Assembly (NCBI GenBank): GCA_019359395.1
Contig: JAHHHK010000012.1
Location: forward strand, 124,001-188,000
Origin: Komarekiella atlantica HA4396-MV6
Lineage (GTDB): Bacteria > Cyanobacteriota > Cyanobacteriia > Cyanobacteriales > Nostocaceae
Reading direction: 5' to 3'
Length of the DNA stretch: 64,000 nt
Positions within the stretch are counted from its first letter, which is position 1, and each line of letters starts with the position of its first letter. The position numbers and the translations under genes were made by a program. The notes under the pieces are model-generated. The model ran no database searches, was not told where the DNA came from, and saw nothing but the letters and a program-made list of their open reading frames with translations. This document shows positions 9,225 through 19,357 of the stretch, in pieces.

Positions 9225-9548
9225 TTACGAAGCTAGTGCTACTTCTACTAATTGCTGCAATTCGCCTTTTTGATATAGTTCAATCAGGATATCTGAACCG
9301 CCAATGAATTGACCATCAATATACACTTGGGGAATTGTCGGCCAGTTGGAATACTCTTTAATTCCCTGACGAATTTCAGAGTCGGATAGAACGTCAACCG
9401 TCTCGAAGGGGACTCCCAATGTATTGAGAATTTGCACAACATTGTTGGAAAATCCACATTGAGGCATCAACTTGTTTCCCTTCATGAAGACCATGATCTT
9501 ATTTTGTTCTAACAAGTTGTCAATTTTTTCTTTGAGTTCTGGTGTCAT
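9225..9548 (-). CDS. grxD: Grx4-family monothiol glutaredoxin (CGFS)
   Basis: This 107-residue protein has the active-site motif CGFS with C31 (LMPQCGFSNN), the glutathione-binding TIPQVYIDG segment and the GGSD motif, all diagnostic of class II monothiol glutaredoxins. These carry a glutathione-ligated 2Fe-2S cluster and work in Fe-S delivery and iron sensing. A bolA gene lies 97 bases upstream on the same strand, and CGFS glutaredoxins and BolA proteins are known to form heterocomplexes. Confidence 0.93.
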   Translation of the reverse strand: MTPELKEKIDNLLEQNKIMVFMKGNKLMPQCGFSNNVVQILNTLGVPFETVDVLSDSEIRQGIKEYSNWPTIPQVYIDGQFIGGSDILIELYQKGELQQLVEVALAS

Positions 9549-9645
9549 GATTTTTCTGTTTCCTATTCTGCATTAATAGAGTTGAGGTGGAGCCACTGCG
9601 TTGCGGAGTGAGGAGTTAACAATTCATAACTCTTAACTCTTAATT

Positions 9646-9903
9646 TTACGAAGCGGCTGTTGCCTGCCAAGCTTCAGGTGTATACGTTTTTACTGCTAAA
9701 GCATGTATCGCTTCGGTTGACATAGCTTGCCCTAGCGCACCATAAACTAGCTGGTGCTGTTGCACTAGCCCTTTACCTGCAAAGTGCGATGAAACTACTG
9801 TCACCTGATAGTGATCACCACCACCAGTCAAGTCTTGCACCTGAACTTGCGCGTCTGGCAGTTCCGCCTTGATCATTGCCTCAACCTGCTGCGGACTAAT
9901 CAT
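9646..9903 (-). CDS. BolA family protein
   Basis: This 85-residue protein has the BolA fold signature: [45 protein letters not shown], then [14 protein letters not shown]. BolA proteins bind CGFS glutaredoxins through a bridging 2Fe-2S cluster; the conserved His of IHALAVKT is the usual cluster ligand. It precedes the monothiol glutaredoxin gene on the same strand, so the pair probably acts together in Fe-S/iron homeostasis. Confidence 0.92.
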   Translation of the reverse strand: MISPQQVEAMIKAELPDAQVQVQDLTGGGDHYQVTVVSSHFAGKGLVQQHQLVYGALGQAMSTEAIHALAVKTYTPEAWQATAAS

Positions 9904-10122
9904 CGCATTTCCTGAAAAAACTTACTTTTCTATTATTAACAGATATAGAGTAGATGCCTTTGCCAACTTCAGGTTTTGGCAAGGCTGAGGAGAGACGCGC
10001 TTTTAACGCGTATATTTTGAGAACGCTGGGTTGATTTTACGGCGATAATCCCATCCTAGCATTGGGTTAGCCAGAAGCTACGCTTATGAAGATGGGGGAG
10101 AGGAGAAAGAACCAACAGGGAT

Positions 10123-10734
10123 TTAATTTGCTTTTTTTGGGGTTGAGGAAGATGAACTACCGCCTTGTCTGGGGTAGGGAGCATCAACAAAACCTAACTC
10201 CAATAGTTGTTGGTAAGCTTTCTTACCTAAATCCCGCGTTGGGTTTTGACTCTTAACAATTTGAATCAGCAATGGTACGGCTAATTCCGGTTGATTTTGC
10301 GCCCGATGTACCAATGCTAGCTGATAGGTTGCTTCATCTCGCTTTTGGGCAGTTGACAGCGCTTTTTGACGTTGGGAATCGGAAACTCCATTGTCAATTC
10401 CAGAAAAGCTAGAGTTTAACTCTTGATAAAAATTAGATAGCTGATTATAAACCTGACGTGCTTCTTGAAGTTTCTTGGCTGCTAAAGGGTAGTTTTGGGT
10501 AGAAACAGCTTGTTCTGCATCTTTCATGAGGCGATCGCCCCCTTCAATGCTCAAAAGGCTGTTATTTTGGGTTACAGGACGCAGATTATTGGGAGCGTTG
10601 GGGTCAATGGGTTGTGGTTGTCCGGTAGTGCCTGGTAGCTGTGGTACCTGAGCATTGACAGATGATAGTAGGCTGAGGATTGCGATGACTGATAAGGCAG
10701 TGGAGCGCATCAAAGGAATGGCAGCAAAGTTCAT
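10123..10734 (-). CDS. Secreted hypothetical protein with TPR-like helices
   Basis: The frame is open upstream to 10824, but the ATG at 10734 gives a clean signal peptide (MNFAAIPLMRSTALSVIAIL, cleavage likely after VNA), so I take that start (203 residues). After a Pro/Asn-rich linker there are helical segments with a TPR-like pattern (AEQAVSTQNYPLAAKKLQEA, TYQLALVHRAQNQPELAVPL) and a Ser-rich tail. It is probably periplasmic. I do not recognise a named family. Confidence 0.7.
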   Translation of the reverse strand: MNFAAIPLMRSTALSVIAILSLLSSVNAQVPQLPGTTGQPQPIDPNAPNNLRPVTQNNSLLSIEGGDRLMKDAEQAVSTQNYPLAAKKLQEARQVYNQLSNFYQELNSSFSGIDNGVSDSQRQKALSTAQKRDEATYQLALVHRAQNQPELAVPLLIQIVKSQNPTRDLGKKAYQQLLELGFVDAPYPRQGGSSSSSTPKKAN

Positions 10735-10907
10735 GGGGTCAATTAGTGCGACAACTATATAGAAAGCTATGGAAACTTCGGGTATCTTACCTCTGTTTTT
10801 GTCTTGAACAAAGCAAAGCCACATCCTAAGTTTCTTTGATTTAGACTGAAAATCGGTTTCATAGAGTTCCCATCGCCTGTGTATACTAATTAACTAAAAT
10901 CCCCTCT

Positions 10908-13010
10908 ATGAGCGATCGCGTCAATTCCTCCGATTTTTCAACCATCGGTGTACCAGCAAGCAGCTTGGGAGTGGTTTTACAACGTGGTGGTGAAGAGTTG
11001 ATTTTAGAAAAGGTCTTAGACCGCTTCACCGTCCGTCTGGCTACCGATTTTCCGCCCCAACAATTATCTCAGGTTAGTTGGGGTATTTGGCAGCGCAGTA
11101 TTCCCCAAGCACGGCTAGAACTATTCACGGTTGCACCAAACCAGTTAGAGGTGGCGATGTCCCAAGCACGCGCTGCCGAAAATGTTGCCTTTGCTAGTCA
11201 TGTTTACAAAATCAAGGATAATCCTGGGACTTTCGTTTATCTGAATGACCAAATTACAATTCAATTTGGCTCATCAGTGAATGCTGACAGCATTAATGCC
11301 ATAGCTAGCACATTTAGCTTAGTCCAAGAAAAACCAATTCTTGGTCTTCCGAATGCTTTCGTGTTTCTCGTCAGCAAACAAGCGACAGAAAACCCGATCA
11401 AAATCACCAACCAGTTGCAAGGACTTCCAGAGGTTTTAGCCGCTGAGCCTAACATTTTGGTGCAAAGTGAAACCCATTACCAACCCCGCGATTCCCTCTA
11501 TCCTCAGCAATGGTATCTCAACCACAATGGCGGTAAACAGTTAGCAGCAGGTTCCCATATTTCTATAGAAAAAGCTTGGGATATCACTCGCGGTATCCGT
11601 TCTGTAATTGTGGCTGTGGTAGATGATTCTTTTGATTTGAACCATCCAGATTTTCAAGGTAATGGGAAAATAGTCGCCCCCAGAGACTTAAAAGAAAATG
11701 ACTTTTTACCTTTACCTGACGAAGAAGAAGCTAGTCACGGTACAGCCTGTGCGGGAATAGCGCTTGCTGAAGAAAATGGCACGGGAATTGTGGGAGTTGC
11801 TCCTGGTTGTGCGTTAATGCCGATTCGCAGCACAGGGTTTTTAGATGATCAGTCAGTTGAGGATATATTCAACTGGGCGATCGAAAAGGGAGCTAGTGTG
11901 ATTTCTTGCAGTTGGGGAGCATCTGCTGTTTATTTTCCCCTGTCTTTGCGTCAACGCGCTGCTATCACCCGCGCCGCCACCAAAGGGCGCAATGGCAAAG
12001 GTTGTGTAATTTTGTTTGCTGCGGGAAATGCCAACCGCCCAGTTAATGGTACTGTGAATGAACGGAATTGGCCGAAAAATATTTTACAAGGTAATACTAA
12101 CTGGTTAAGTGGTTTTACGGTACATCCAGATGTAATTGCTATTGCTGCCTCGACTAGTTTGAATAAGAAAGCAGCTTACAGCAATTGGGGAACTAATATT
12201 TCTGTGTGTGCTCCTAGTAACAATGCTCCACCAGGTATATCGTTTCAGGAAACAGGTTTTGTTTATACACAACCTGCGATCGCAACTTCCCTTTCTGGAC
12301 TAGGAGTGTTCACCACCGACCAACTGGGAGCCGCTGGCTACGATCCAAGTAACTTTACCGACAACTTCGGCGGTACTTCCAGCGCTACTCCTGTAGTTGC
12401 AGGCGTAGCAGCCCTGATTTTGTCAGCAAACCCTGACTTAACTGCTCAACAAGTTAAACTTATCCTCCAAGACACCGCTGATAAAATTGTTGACCCCGAT
12501 CCTGACCCGCAACTGGGTTTGCGTGAAGGTACTTACGATGGTAATGGTCATTGCCAGTGGTTTGGTTATGGCAAAGTAAATGCAGCTAGAGCAGTGCAAG
12601 CAGCGCAACAGCAGCGTGCAGCCGCATCAAATGCTAGCAGACAAGTACAGGGAGCTAATCATAACCAAGTAGCGATTCCAGATAATGACCGACAAGGAGT
12701 AAAAAGTGCGATCGCAATTTCTGATACTGGTTCAGTTAGGGATATTCAGGTAAAAATTAACCTGACTCACGATTTTTTAGGTGATTTAGAAATTTATTTA
12801 ATTGCCCCCAATAATGGACGAGTCTTGTTGCAAAGTCGTATTTTAGGACGCCGTACTAGTTTACAAACAACTTACACAGTGCGATCGCACCCAGCTCTCA
12901 AGCAGATGTTATCCTTATCATCTCAAGGAAGCTGGCAATTGTGGGTAATCGACTACGTACCGCAAGATGTCGGGAAACTAAATACTTGGGAATTAACTTT
13001 GGGTATTTAG
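10908..13010 (+). CDS. Subtilisin-like serine protease with C-terminal P domain (PrcA-like)
   Basis: The 700-residue protein has an N-terminal propeptide-like region (about 1-190), an S8 catalytic domain with D239 (VAVVDD), H277 (SHGTACAG) and S491 (GGTSSATPVVAG), and a C-terminal proprotein-convertase P domain (about 600-700, with LTHDFLGDLEIYLIAP and SSQGSWQLWVIDY). This matches the architecture of the calcium-dependent protease PrcA of Anabaena. No classical signal peptide is seen. It is transcribed away from the secreted TPR-like gene. Confidence 0.85.
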   Translation: MSDRVNSSDFSTIGVPASSLGVVLQRGGEELILEKVLDRFTVRLATDFPPQQLSQVSWGIWQRSIPQARLELFTVAPNQLEVAMSQARAAENVAFASHVYKIKDNPGTFVYLNDQITIQFGSSVNADSINAIASTFSLVQEKPILGLPNAFVFLVSKQATENPIKITNQLQGLPEVLAAEPNILVQSETHYQPRDSLYPQQWYLNHNGGKQLAAGSHISIEKAWDITRGIRSVIVAVVDDSFDLNHPDFQGNGKIVAPRDLKENDFLPLPDEEEASHGTACAGIALAEENGTGIVGVAPGCALMPIRSTGFLDDQSVEDIFNWAIEKGASVISCSWGASAVYFPLSLRQRAAITRAATKGRNGKGCVILFAAGNANRPVNGTVNERNWPKNILQGNTNWLSGFTVHPDVIAIAASTSLNKKAAYSNWGTNISVCAPSNNAPPGISFQETGFVYTQPAIATSLSGLGVFTTDQLGAAGYDPSNFTDNFGGTSSATPVVAGVAALILSANPDLTAQQVKLILQDTADKIVDPDPDPQLGLREGTYDGNGHCQWFGYGKVNAARAVQAAQQQRAAASNASRQVQGANHNQVAIPDNDRQGVKSAIAISDTGSVRDIQVKINLTHDFLGDLEIYLIAPNNGRVLLQSRILGRRTSLQTTYTVRSHPALKQMLSLSSQGSWQLWVIDYVPQDVGKLNTWELTLGI

Positions 13011-13040
13011 TCAATAGTCATTTGTCATTAGTCATTTGTC
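13010..13040 (+). repeat. Heptameric tandem repeat (TCATTTG family)
   Basis: Imperfect copies of GTCATTTGTCATTAGTCATT are present, a short tandemly repeated heptamer typical of Nostoc spacers. The same family recurs at 37041-37061 and 46522-46542. A different heptamer (TCAGCAC) appears near 13212-13275. Confidence 0.8.
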
Positions 13041-13252
13041 CTCTGTTACAAAGTTCTGATCAAAGGAAGCTTCTGCTCAGACTTTGCGCTTTGTCATTTG
13101 TTATTAGCAAAGGACAAGTCAAGAATTAAGCGTTTCTGCAAATACTTTTTTTATTCACAAATCAATTTGATAGCTTCATGCTAAAAAACCGTTTTCCTTT
13201 AGGTACTGATTGCTCAGCACTCAGCACGGGCTAAACCATAGCTATCCGCGCT

Positions 13253-14023
13253 TCAGCACTCATTACTCAGCACTCTTTGATGACTGGTAATTTCTGATTC
13301 TTGATGGCTTAATTGTTGCAGCGCCTTTGCTAAATCAGCCGTGAGGTGTTTGGCATTTTGTTTTATGGAGCCATTGGCGTAATCTGCTACTTCTATAGCC
13401 GAGCCAATGTGAATGTTCACACTTGTACCCCAATTAGGATATGGCTGGCTGTAGTTAATGCTGATGGGTATAATTTTAACTCCTAGTCCTAAGTGACTAG
13501 ACTCAGCACTTAAAGCAAGACGAGCAATTCCCGGTTTCAAAGGGTGAATTTTACCATCACGATAAATTCCGCCTTCTGGAAAAATCACCAAAGCTTTTTT
13601 TTGCTGAAGTAACTCAACCCCGTGTCGCAGGGTACGGATTGACGGATGTTGAATATCTACAGGAAATCCGCCCAAGCGTCGGACAAACCAGCCTTGCAAT
13701 CCTTGGCATTCAGTAATAGTCACCATGAACCGCAAGTCTTTTCCTCTCACACAGTCAATAGCAGCATAAGGTACGAGCAATGCATCCCAACGCGCCCGAT
13801 GGGTAGGAGCGAGAATAACAGGGCCACTTGTGGGAATATTTTTTTGTCCGGTTATGCTAATCCGACTAAAGAATAATGGTAGTAGGCAGTGACGCCCCAA
13901 TAAATACGCCAGAGGACTTAACCAAGGAGAAACCCTTGAGGTAGTAAGAGCCACCTGAGAATTTTCTGGAGTCTTCGCTGGTGTGTACTGACAAATATCG
14001 GATGAAGAGTGAAATTCCATCAT
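13253..14023 (-). CDS. 1-acyl-sn-glycerol-3-phosphate acyltransferase (PlsC family)
   Basis: This 256-residue protein has the acyltransferase HX4D motif (H75 to D80, THRARWD) and FPEGG (148-152), the two catalytic and substrate-binding signatures of the PlsC/LPLAT family. It most likely transfers an acyl chain to lysophosphatidate in membrane glycerolipid synthesis. The ATG at 14023 is directly preceded in frame by a second possible Met. It is followed at the 3' end by heptameric repeats, which also supply its last codons (SNEC region). Confidence 0.85.
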   Translation of the reverse strand: MMEFHSSSDICQYTPAKTPENSQVALTTSRVSPWLSPLAYLLGRHCLLPLFFSRISITGQKNIPTSGPVILAPTHRARWDALLVPYAAIDCVRGKDLRFMVTITECQGLQGWFVRRLGGFPVDIQHPSIRTLRHGVELLQQKKALVIFPEGGIYRDGKIHPLKPGIARLALSAESSHLGLGVKIIPISINYSQPYPNWGTSVNIHIGSAIEVADYANGSIKQNAKHLTADLAKALQQLSHQESEITSHQRVLSNEC

Positions 14024-14134
14024 GACGGTGGCAGCTGATTGACGGGTAAGATTTAACGAAAAGCCTGATTAGTTACACCGTAGATTCTCTTGCATGAATT
14101 GTGTCGTACCAACTGGACAGTTTTACCGCTGTCC

Positions 14135-14620
14135 TTAACTTTTTTTATGCCTTCTAGTAGCAAACCAGGCTTGCAATTGCTGACGACAAGCTGACTCTAG
14201 AATGCCTCCAATTACCTGTAGGCGGTGATTAGAAGCGGCGCTGTCAGGAATATTAGTAACTGTACGAATTGAACCAGTTTTTGGATCGTCCACTCCATAT
14301 ACAAGCAATCCTAGACGCGCCTGTACAATAGCCCCTGCACACATTGGGCAAGGTTCTAGAGTTACGTAAAGGGTGCATTCATTAAGACGCCAATTTTGTA
14401 AAGTTGTAGCAGCTGTCTTAATAGCAAGAATTTCAGCATGAGCAGTGGGGTCTTTGTCACGTTCTTTTCTGTTTTCTCCTTCAGCTAGCAAATATCCAGT
14501 TGAATCAATAATAACAGCACCAACAGGAACTTCACCCGCATTACCTGCTGCTTGTGCCAATTCTAAGGCGCGGCTCATCCATTTTCTATGTATAAGATAT
14601 TCTGTGTATTCAGTTAACAT
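14135..14620 (-). CDS. tadA: tRNA adenosine(34) deaminase
   Basis: The 161-residue protein has the zinc deaminase motifs HAE (61-63, TAHAEILAI) and PCPMC (C91, C94, in LEPCPMCAGA), with the conserved NxR context EGENRKERDKDPT. It converts A34 to inosine in tRNA-Arg(ACG). Length and motif spacing are normal for TadA. The plus-strand frame over its 5' half is a shadow. Confidence 0.95.
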   Translation of the reverse strand: MLTEYTEYLIHRKWMSRALELAQAAGNAGEVPVGAVIIDSTGYLLAEGENRKERDKDPTAHAEILAIKTAATTLQNWRLNECTLYVTLEPCPMCAGAIVQARLGLLVYGVDDPKTGSIRTVTNIPDSAASNHRLQVIGGILESACRQQLQAWFATRRHKKS

Positions 14621-14837
14621 ATTTTTATAAGTATCAAATGAGTAAAATAATTAACAAAAGATATAGAAGTTAGAGTTAGACGTATTCTAAATATCCGAGT
14701 TGTATCTGAATTTTGACCTTGCGAGAGTGTATTGCAATAAATTAAGAACCGCGATAAATTTTGGGTAAAACTGAATTTTTGCAACCAAATAGCCCGCAGA
14801 CTGAGAGTCTGGGGCTAATGTTACCAAGCCTGTAAAA

Positions 14838-15152
14838 CTAAATAGTAGCTTGGGCTAATATCGGGTCGAGTTGTCCTTGTGTATCTAACTGATAGAGATC
14901 ATCACAGCCACCAATGTGCTGCTGATTGATGAAAATTTGTGGTACAGTGCGGCGTCCGTTAGCACGTTCTGCCATTCTAGCTCTGGCTGCTTCGTCGCCG
15001 TCAATTTTGTATTCGGTGAAGTTTACACCTTTCCACCACAGCAGTAGTTTAGCGCGAATACAGTAAGGACAAGTTTGCCAAGTATAAATTTCGACATTGG
15101 CTTTAACACGCTCTGGATGGCGATTTAAGAGGGGATTAAGAAAGTCCAGCAT
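14838..15152 (-). CDS. grxC: Dithiol glutaredoxin 3
   Basis: This 104-residue protein has the active site CPYC (28-31, TWQTCPYCIRAK), followed by RRTVPQIFIN and the GGCDDL motif of the GrxC family. It reduces protein disulfides with glutathione. The CPYC motif distinguishes it from the CGFS protein near 9.4 kb. It lies downstream of, and in the same direction as, the DUF981 membrane gene. Confidence 0.93.
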   Translation of the reverse strand: MLDFLNPLLNRHPERVKANVEIYTWQTCPYCIRAKLLLWWKGVNFTEYKIDGDEAARARMAERANGRRTVPQIFINQQHIGGCDDLYQLDTQGQLDPILAQATI

Positions 15153-15207
15153 ATTTATCTTAAAAGAGATTTTAACTATCTCTAGCCTAGATCATTGCTG
15201 GCATTGG

Positions 15208-15780
15208 TTAACGCATTGGAGCTGGAACCCACTTGCCAAAACTCTCTAGATGATTCCAATAAGCCAAATATCCAGTGAATGCCCAAATGAGAGCGGCTAC
15301 TATTAGCACAGCTGCACCAATTAACCGCCAAGTTCGGTTCGTTTTCCAATAGAGAGTTGGTGCAGCACATACACCACCTAACCCAGTGAGAATAAAACCA
15401 ATTCCTGACAAAAGTGGTTGTCTTGTTAAGTTCAAGTTGATGATGCGTATACCTAGTACGATCGCAACCAAACCAGCAAAAAAAGCGTAAATTGCAATTG
15501 TCAGCAAATCCCAACTTTGAGAGAGAGCGATGGCTGCTGCGACAAATAAAATCCCAAAGAGAACACTCGTTTCCCCAAAAGTAATATTAAAGCTACCTGT
15601 AACTGGCCAGGTAAAGATCATGTGTAAACCAGTTGTTAATGCGATCGCGCCTGTGATCCCAAATCCAGGAATCCATTGTTTTTGATGAGGGCTATCTATT
15701 CCACGATTCACATAGTCAGCCAGTAAAACTAACCCGGCTACCATATTGATCAACATTAGTGTGATGTAGTCAATAAACAT
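15208..15780 (-). CDS. DUF981 family membrane protein
   Basis: This 190-residue protein is almost entirely membrane-spanning, with about six hydrophobic helices (TLMLINMVAGLVLLADYV, GFGITGAIALTTGLHMIF, SVLFGILFVAAAIAL, LLTIAIYAFFAGLVAIVLG, GIGFILTGLGGVCAAP, LIGAAVLIVAALIWAFTGYL). Spacing and the GLHM and TWPVTGSFNI motifs fit DUF981. The family has no established function. It ends 56 bases before grxC. Confidence 0.7.
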   Translation of the reverse strand: MFIDYITLMLINMVAGLVLLADYVNRGIDSPHQKQWIPGFGITGAIALTTGLHMIFTWPVTGSFNITFGETSVLFGILFVAAAIALSQSWDLLTIAIYAFFAGLVAIVLGIRIINLNLTRQPLLSGIGFILTGLGGVCAAPTLYWKTNRTWRLIGAAVLIVAALIWAFTGYLAYWNHLESFGKWVPAPMR

Positions 15781-16133
15781 GATTAACTTGTTGATGTTCT
15801 AGGTTGGTCTAATGTTTTGATTGAACTTACCAGCTTTTTTTGCTCTATTATTTAGAACCACAGATAAGCTTAATGCTAAAGCAAAGTGATGTTTTTAACC
15901 TAAACAGTACTAAGCGCTAAATATATTCAGCATTCAGCACTCAGCACTCAGCACTGCCCATGCTATATGCTGGAATAAGATGAGCGGAAATAATGAAGTC
16001 GCAACTGGCACTTTTTTAACCAGTTAGCAGTAAAACTTAACTTTCCTCCACGCGTATCCGCCCTTTGGTAGACTTGAAAACTGAAATAGCCAGATAAAAA
16101 GACGCGAAGACAAGCAGTTAAGGGGGCAGACCT
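15781..16133. other. Divergent spacer with heptameric repeat
   Basis: 353 bases lie between DUF981 (minus) and glpX (plus). At 15927-15954 there are four tandem copies of TCAGCA(C/T), the same heptamer family as near 13.2 kb. No gene is seen. The glpX promoter should lie in the 3' half. Confidence 0.6.
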
Positions 16134-17171
16134 GTGGAAAATACACTTGGGTTAGAGATTATTGAAGTAGTAGAGCAAGCAGCGATCGCATCTGCAAAGT
16201 GGATGGGCAAAGGCGAAAAAAATACTGCTGACCAAGTAGCAGTGGAAGCCATGCGGGAGCGGATGAATAAAATCTATATGCGCGGTCGCATTGTCATTGG
16301 AGAAGGCGAACGCGATGACGCTCCTATGCTTTACATCGGGGAAGAAGTCGGTATTTGTACTCAACCAGATGCTAAAAATTACTGTAATCCCGATGAATTA
16401 ATCGAGATTGACATCGCTGTTGACCCCTGTGAAGGTACGAACTTAGTAGCTTATGGACAACCTGGTTCAATGGCTGTCTTGGCAATTTCTGAAAAGGGTG
16501 GATTATTTGCTGCTCCTGACTTTTACATGAAGAAGTTAGCAGCACCTCCCGCAGCTAAAGGCAAGGTAGATATTAACAAGTCAGCCACAGAAAACCTCAA
16601 GATTCTCGCTGAGTGTCTAGAGCGCTCTATTGAAGAACTTGTGATCGTGGTAATGAAGCGCGATCGCCACAATGATTTAATTAAAGAAATCCGTGAGGCT
16701 GGAGCCAGAGTACAACTGATTTCGGATGGTGATGTGGGTGCAGCTATATCCTGCGGTTTTGCCGGAACTAATATCCACGCGTTAATGGGTATCGGTGCTG
16801 CTCCTGAAGGTGTAATCTCCGCAGCCGCAATGCGTGCTTTGGGTGGACACTTCCAAGGTCAACTGATTTACGATCCAGAAATTGTGAAAACAGGTCTGAT
16901 TGGAGAAAGCAAACAAGCCAACATTGAACGTTTAAAGTCTATGAATATCAATGACCCCGATAAGGTCTATGATGCTCATGAACTGGCATCTGGTCAAACT
17001 GTTCTATTCGCTGCTAGCGGGATTACCAGTGGTAATCTAATGCAAGGTGTGCGTTTCTTCAAGGGTGGAGCAAGAACTCAAAGCTTGGTAATTTCCAACC
17101 AATCTAAAACTGCTCGCTTTGTCGATACAATCCACATGTTTGGCGAACCGAAGACTCTCCAACTGAACTAA
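16134..17171 (+). CDS. glpX: Class II fructose-1,6-/sedoheptulose-1,7-bisphosphatase
   Basis: The 345-residue protein starts at a GTG ([20 protein letters not shown]). It has the class II FBPase signatures [10 protein letters not shown] (metal binding), the [11 protein letters not shown] substrate loop, and [10 protein letters not shown]. In cyanobacteria this enzyme dephosphorylates both fructose-1,6-bisphosphate and sedoheptulose-1,7-bisphosphate and is essential to the Calvin cycle. The length is typical. Confidence 0.95.
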   Translation: MENTLGLEIIEVVEQAAIASAKWMGKGEKNTADQVAVEAMRERMNKIYMRGRIVIGEGERDDAPMLYIGEEVGICTQPDAKNYCNPDELIEIDIAVDPCEGTNLVAYGQPGSMAVLAISEKGGLFAAPDFYMKKLAAPPAAKGKVDINKSATENLKILAECLERSIEELVIVVMKRDRHNDLIKEIREAGARVQLISDGDVGAAISCGFAGTNIHALMGIGAAPEGVISAAAMRALGGHFQGQLIYDPEIVKTGLIGESKQANIERLKSMNINDPDKVYDAHELASGQTVLFAASGITSGNLMQGVRFFKGGARTQSLVISNQSKTARFVDTIHMFGEPKTLQLN

Positions 17172-17718
17172 TTTTTGGGGATGGGGAATGGTAAAAGTAG
17201 GGACGAAGCATTTGGAAAAAAATCTTTCGGCCAAACCGAAAAATAGTCACCCAAATACTTCACTCCTACAGTAGTTAGTAGTTATTAGTTAGTGATTAAT
17301 TGTTGTTTGTTGGTTGTTACAAGCAACAAACAATAATTTACCCTTCGGGTTCACCAGTCGCTCATGGGGAGCCAGTGTGTTGGGGAGCCAGCACGTTGCG
17401 GAGGTTCCCTCCGTTGTAGTGACTGGCGTCGGCTCTGCCAACTTGTACCCCTGCGGGGAAGCAAGCTACAAAGCAGCGTCTCCCCTTGGGAGAAGCAACT
17501 GGCGTGGAAACCCCCAGACGCTCGATGACTCGCTACCGCTTCGCTATCGCCCTACAGCCCTTTGGGCATCCTACGGCGGGCGTCTCCCCTTCTCTACGAG
17601 ACGCTACTCCGCGTTGGGAGAAGACCGCGCTGGTTCACCATTACCCTTTATCCCTAGAGGGGCCCTAAGTTCCCCATTCTTTATTCCCAACTACCAATTA
17701 GTAACTACGATTTAGCAA
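17172..17718 (+). repeat. Mosaic of interspersed repeats between glpX and hemA
   Basis: 547 non-coding bases. First come AGTTAGT-type heptamers (about 17270-17298) and an inverted repeat TTGTTTGTTG/CAACAAACAA (17303-17312 and 17324-17333). Then a GC-richer block (17340-17680) of nested palindromic pieces follows (cttcgggttc; cctgcgggga; gtctccccttgggagaag; ctacgagacgctactccgcg). Its 25-bp core at 17456-17480 recurs exactly at 35179-35203. A 133-codon open frame spans the block but lacks protein character. Confidence 0.75.
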
Positions 17719-19005
17719 ATGAATATAGCAGTGGTGGGGTTAAGCCATAAAACAGCCCCAGTTGAAGTCCGGGAAAAGCTGAGCATTCCAGAACCACAAA
17801 CTGAAAGCGCGATCGCTCATCTAACCAGCTATCCTCATATTGAAGAAGTCGCAATTCTTAGTACTTGTAATCGGCTAGAAATTTACATTGTTACTAGTGA
17901 AACAGACCAAGGTATCAGAGAAGTTACTCAGTTTCTTTCGGAACACAGCAAATTAGCCGTGCTTTCTCTACGACAACATTTGTTTATGTTGCTACATGAT
18001 GATGCAGTGATGCATATCATGCGGGTAGCAGCCGGCTTAGATAGTCTGGTACTCGGAGAAGGTCAAATTCTGGCTCAGGTAAAAAATACTCACAAACTGG
18101 GACAGCAATATAACGGTATAAAAACCATTCTGAATCGATTATTTAAACAAGCGCTGACAGCTGGTAAACGGGTTCGCACCGAAACCAGTATTGGCACCGG
18201 CGCAGTCTCTATCAGTTCGGCAGCTGTAGAGTTAGCACAGATAAAAGTAGCAAATTTAGCAGCTTGTCGAGTAGCAATTCTGGGTGCTGGTAAAATGTCA
18301 CGGTTGTTAGTACAACACTTGCTTTCTAAAGGTGCTGTGCAAATCAGTATTGTAAATCGCTCTCGTGAACGTGCCCAGGAGTTAACAAAGCATTTCCCTG
18401 AACAACCTATTCAAACTCATTTACTATCGGAAATGATGTCAGTGATTGCCGATAGTGACTTGGTATTTACAAGTACTTCTGCAACAGAACCGATACTTGA
18501 CCGTGCCAAGTTAGAAATGGTTTTAGAACCTCAGCGTTCTCTAATGTTATTTGATATTTCTGTACCCCGTAATGTTCATGGAGATGTAAATGAACTGGTA
18601 AATGTACAGGCGTTCAATGTAGATGACTTGAAAGCGGTAGTGGCGCAAAACTACGAAAGCCGCCGCAAGATGGCTCAAGAAGCAGAAAGACTCTTAGATG
18701 AAGAAGTGGAAGCCTTTGATATTTGGTGGCGCAGTTTAGAAACTGTCACTACTATCAGCTGTCTGCGGAATAAAATCGAAACTATCCGCGAACAAGAATT
18801 AGAAAAAGCTTTGTCAAGATTGGGTTCAGAGTTTGCTGACAAACATCAAGAGGTGATCGAAGCATTAACCAGAGGAATTGTTAATAAAATTTTACATGAT
18901 CCGATGGTACAGTTGCGATCGCAGCAAGATGTAGAGGCAAGACGGCGCTGTATGCAGACCTTGCAAATGTTGTTTAACTTAGATGCAGGGGAACAATTTA
19001 GTTAA
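17719..19005 (+). CDS. hemA: Glutamyl-tRNA reductase
   Basis: The 428-residue protein has the N-terminal catalytic domain with active-site C50 ([11 protein letters not shown]), [17 protein letters not shown], the NADPH-binding [10 protein letters not shown] segment, and the helical dimerisation domain at the C-terminus. It catalyses the first committed step of tetrapyrrole (heme, chlorophyll, bilin) synthesis, reducing Glu-tRNA to glutamate-1-semialdehyde. Complete and of typical length. Confidence 0.97.
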   Translation: MNIAVVGLSHKTAPVEVREKLSIPEPQTESAIAHLTSYPHIEEVAILSTCNRLEIYIVTSETDQGIREVTQFLSEHSKLAVLSLRQHLFMLLHDDAVMHIMRVAAGLDSLVLGEGQILAQVKNTHKLGQQYNGIKTILNRLFKQALTAGKRVRTETSIGTGAVSISSAAVELAQIKVANLAACRVAILGAGKMSRLLVQHLLSKGAVQISIVNRSRERAQELTKHFPEQPIQTHLLSEMMSVIADSDLVFTSTSATEPILDRAKLEMVLEPQRSLMLFDISVPRNVHGDVNELVNVQAFNVDDLKAVVAQNYESRRKMAQEAERLLDEEVEAFDIWWRSLETVTTISCLRNKIETIREQELEKALSRLGSEFADKHQEVIEALTRGIVNKILHDPMVQLRSQQDVEARRRCMQTLQMLFNLDAGEQFS

Positions 19006-19357
19006 ATCAATTTGAGATTCGGATAAATTCAAAATTTAAAATTGAGTTTTGCTGCTGTTATAGGTGTGTGCTTTTAATTTAGCTTTACATCTAACAGCAG
19101 AAATTATATGGTTTTTGAAACTTGGATACTTACTAAAATATAGTGCTGAACAATAAATTGCTCAGCACTACTAAACCTCCTCAACGGTTGAATACTAAGT
19201 AACAGAGGAGAACAAATTTTGCTGACATCTTCAAGTTAAAGATATCAGTAATGAGTGTGTAGGCGTAGCTCGTCGTAGCGAAAAGTAAGACATCACACAC
19301 CCTATGTACTCAGCAGTAATGAAATTTTGAATTTTTAATCTGTGGAATTTAAATTGC
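19006..19357. other. Intergenic region after hemA with hairpin
   Basis: A 9-bp stem TAGTGCTGA (19141-19149) pairs with TCAGCACTA (19162-19170), with a 12-base loop. On the minus strand it is followed by a T-rich stretch. It may terminate transcription between hemA and the convergent HTH gene. No gene is otherwise seen. Confidence 0.5.

Noticed and set aside
17314-17715. 133-codon frame between glpX and hemA
   Set aside because: It lies inside a mosaic of palindromic repeats, shares a 25-bp block with another spacer and has no protein-like composition.
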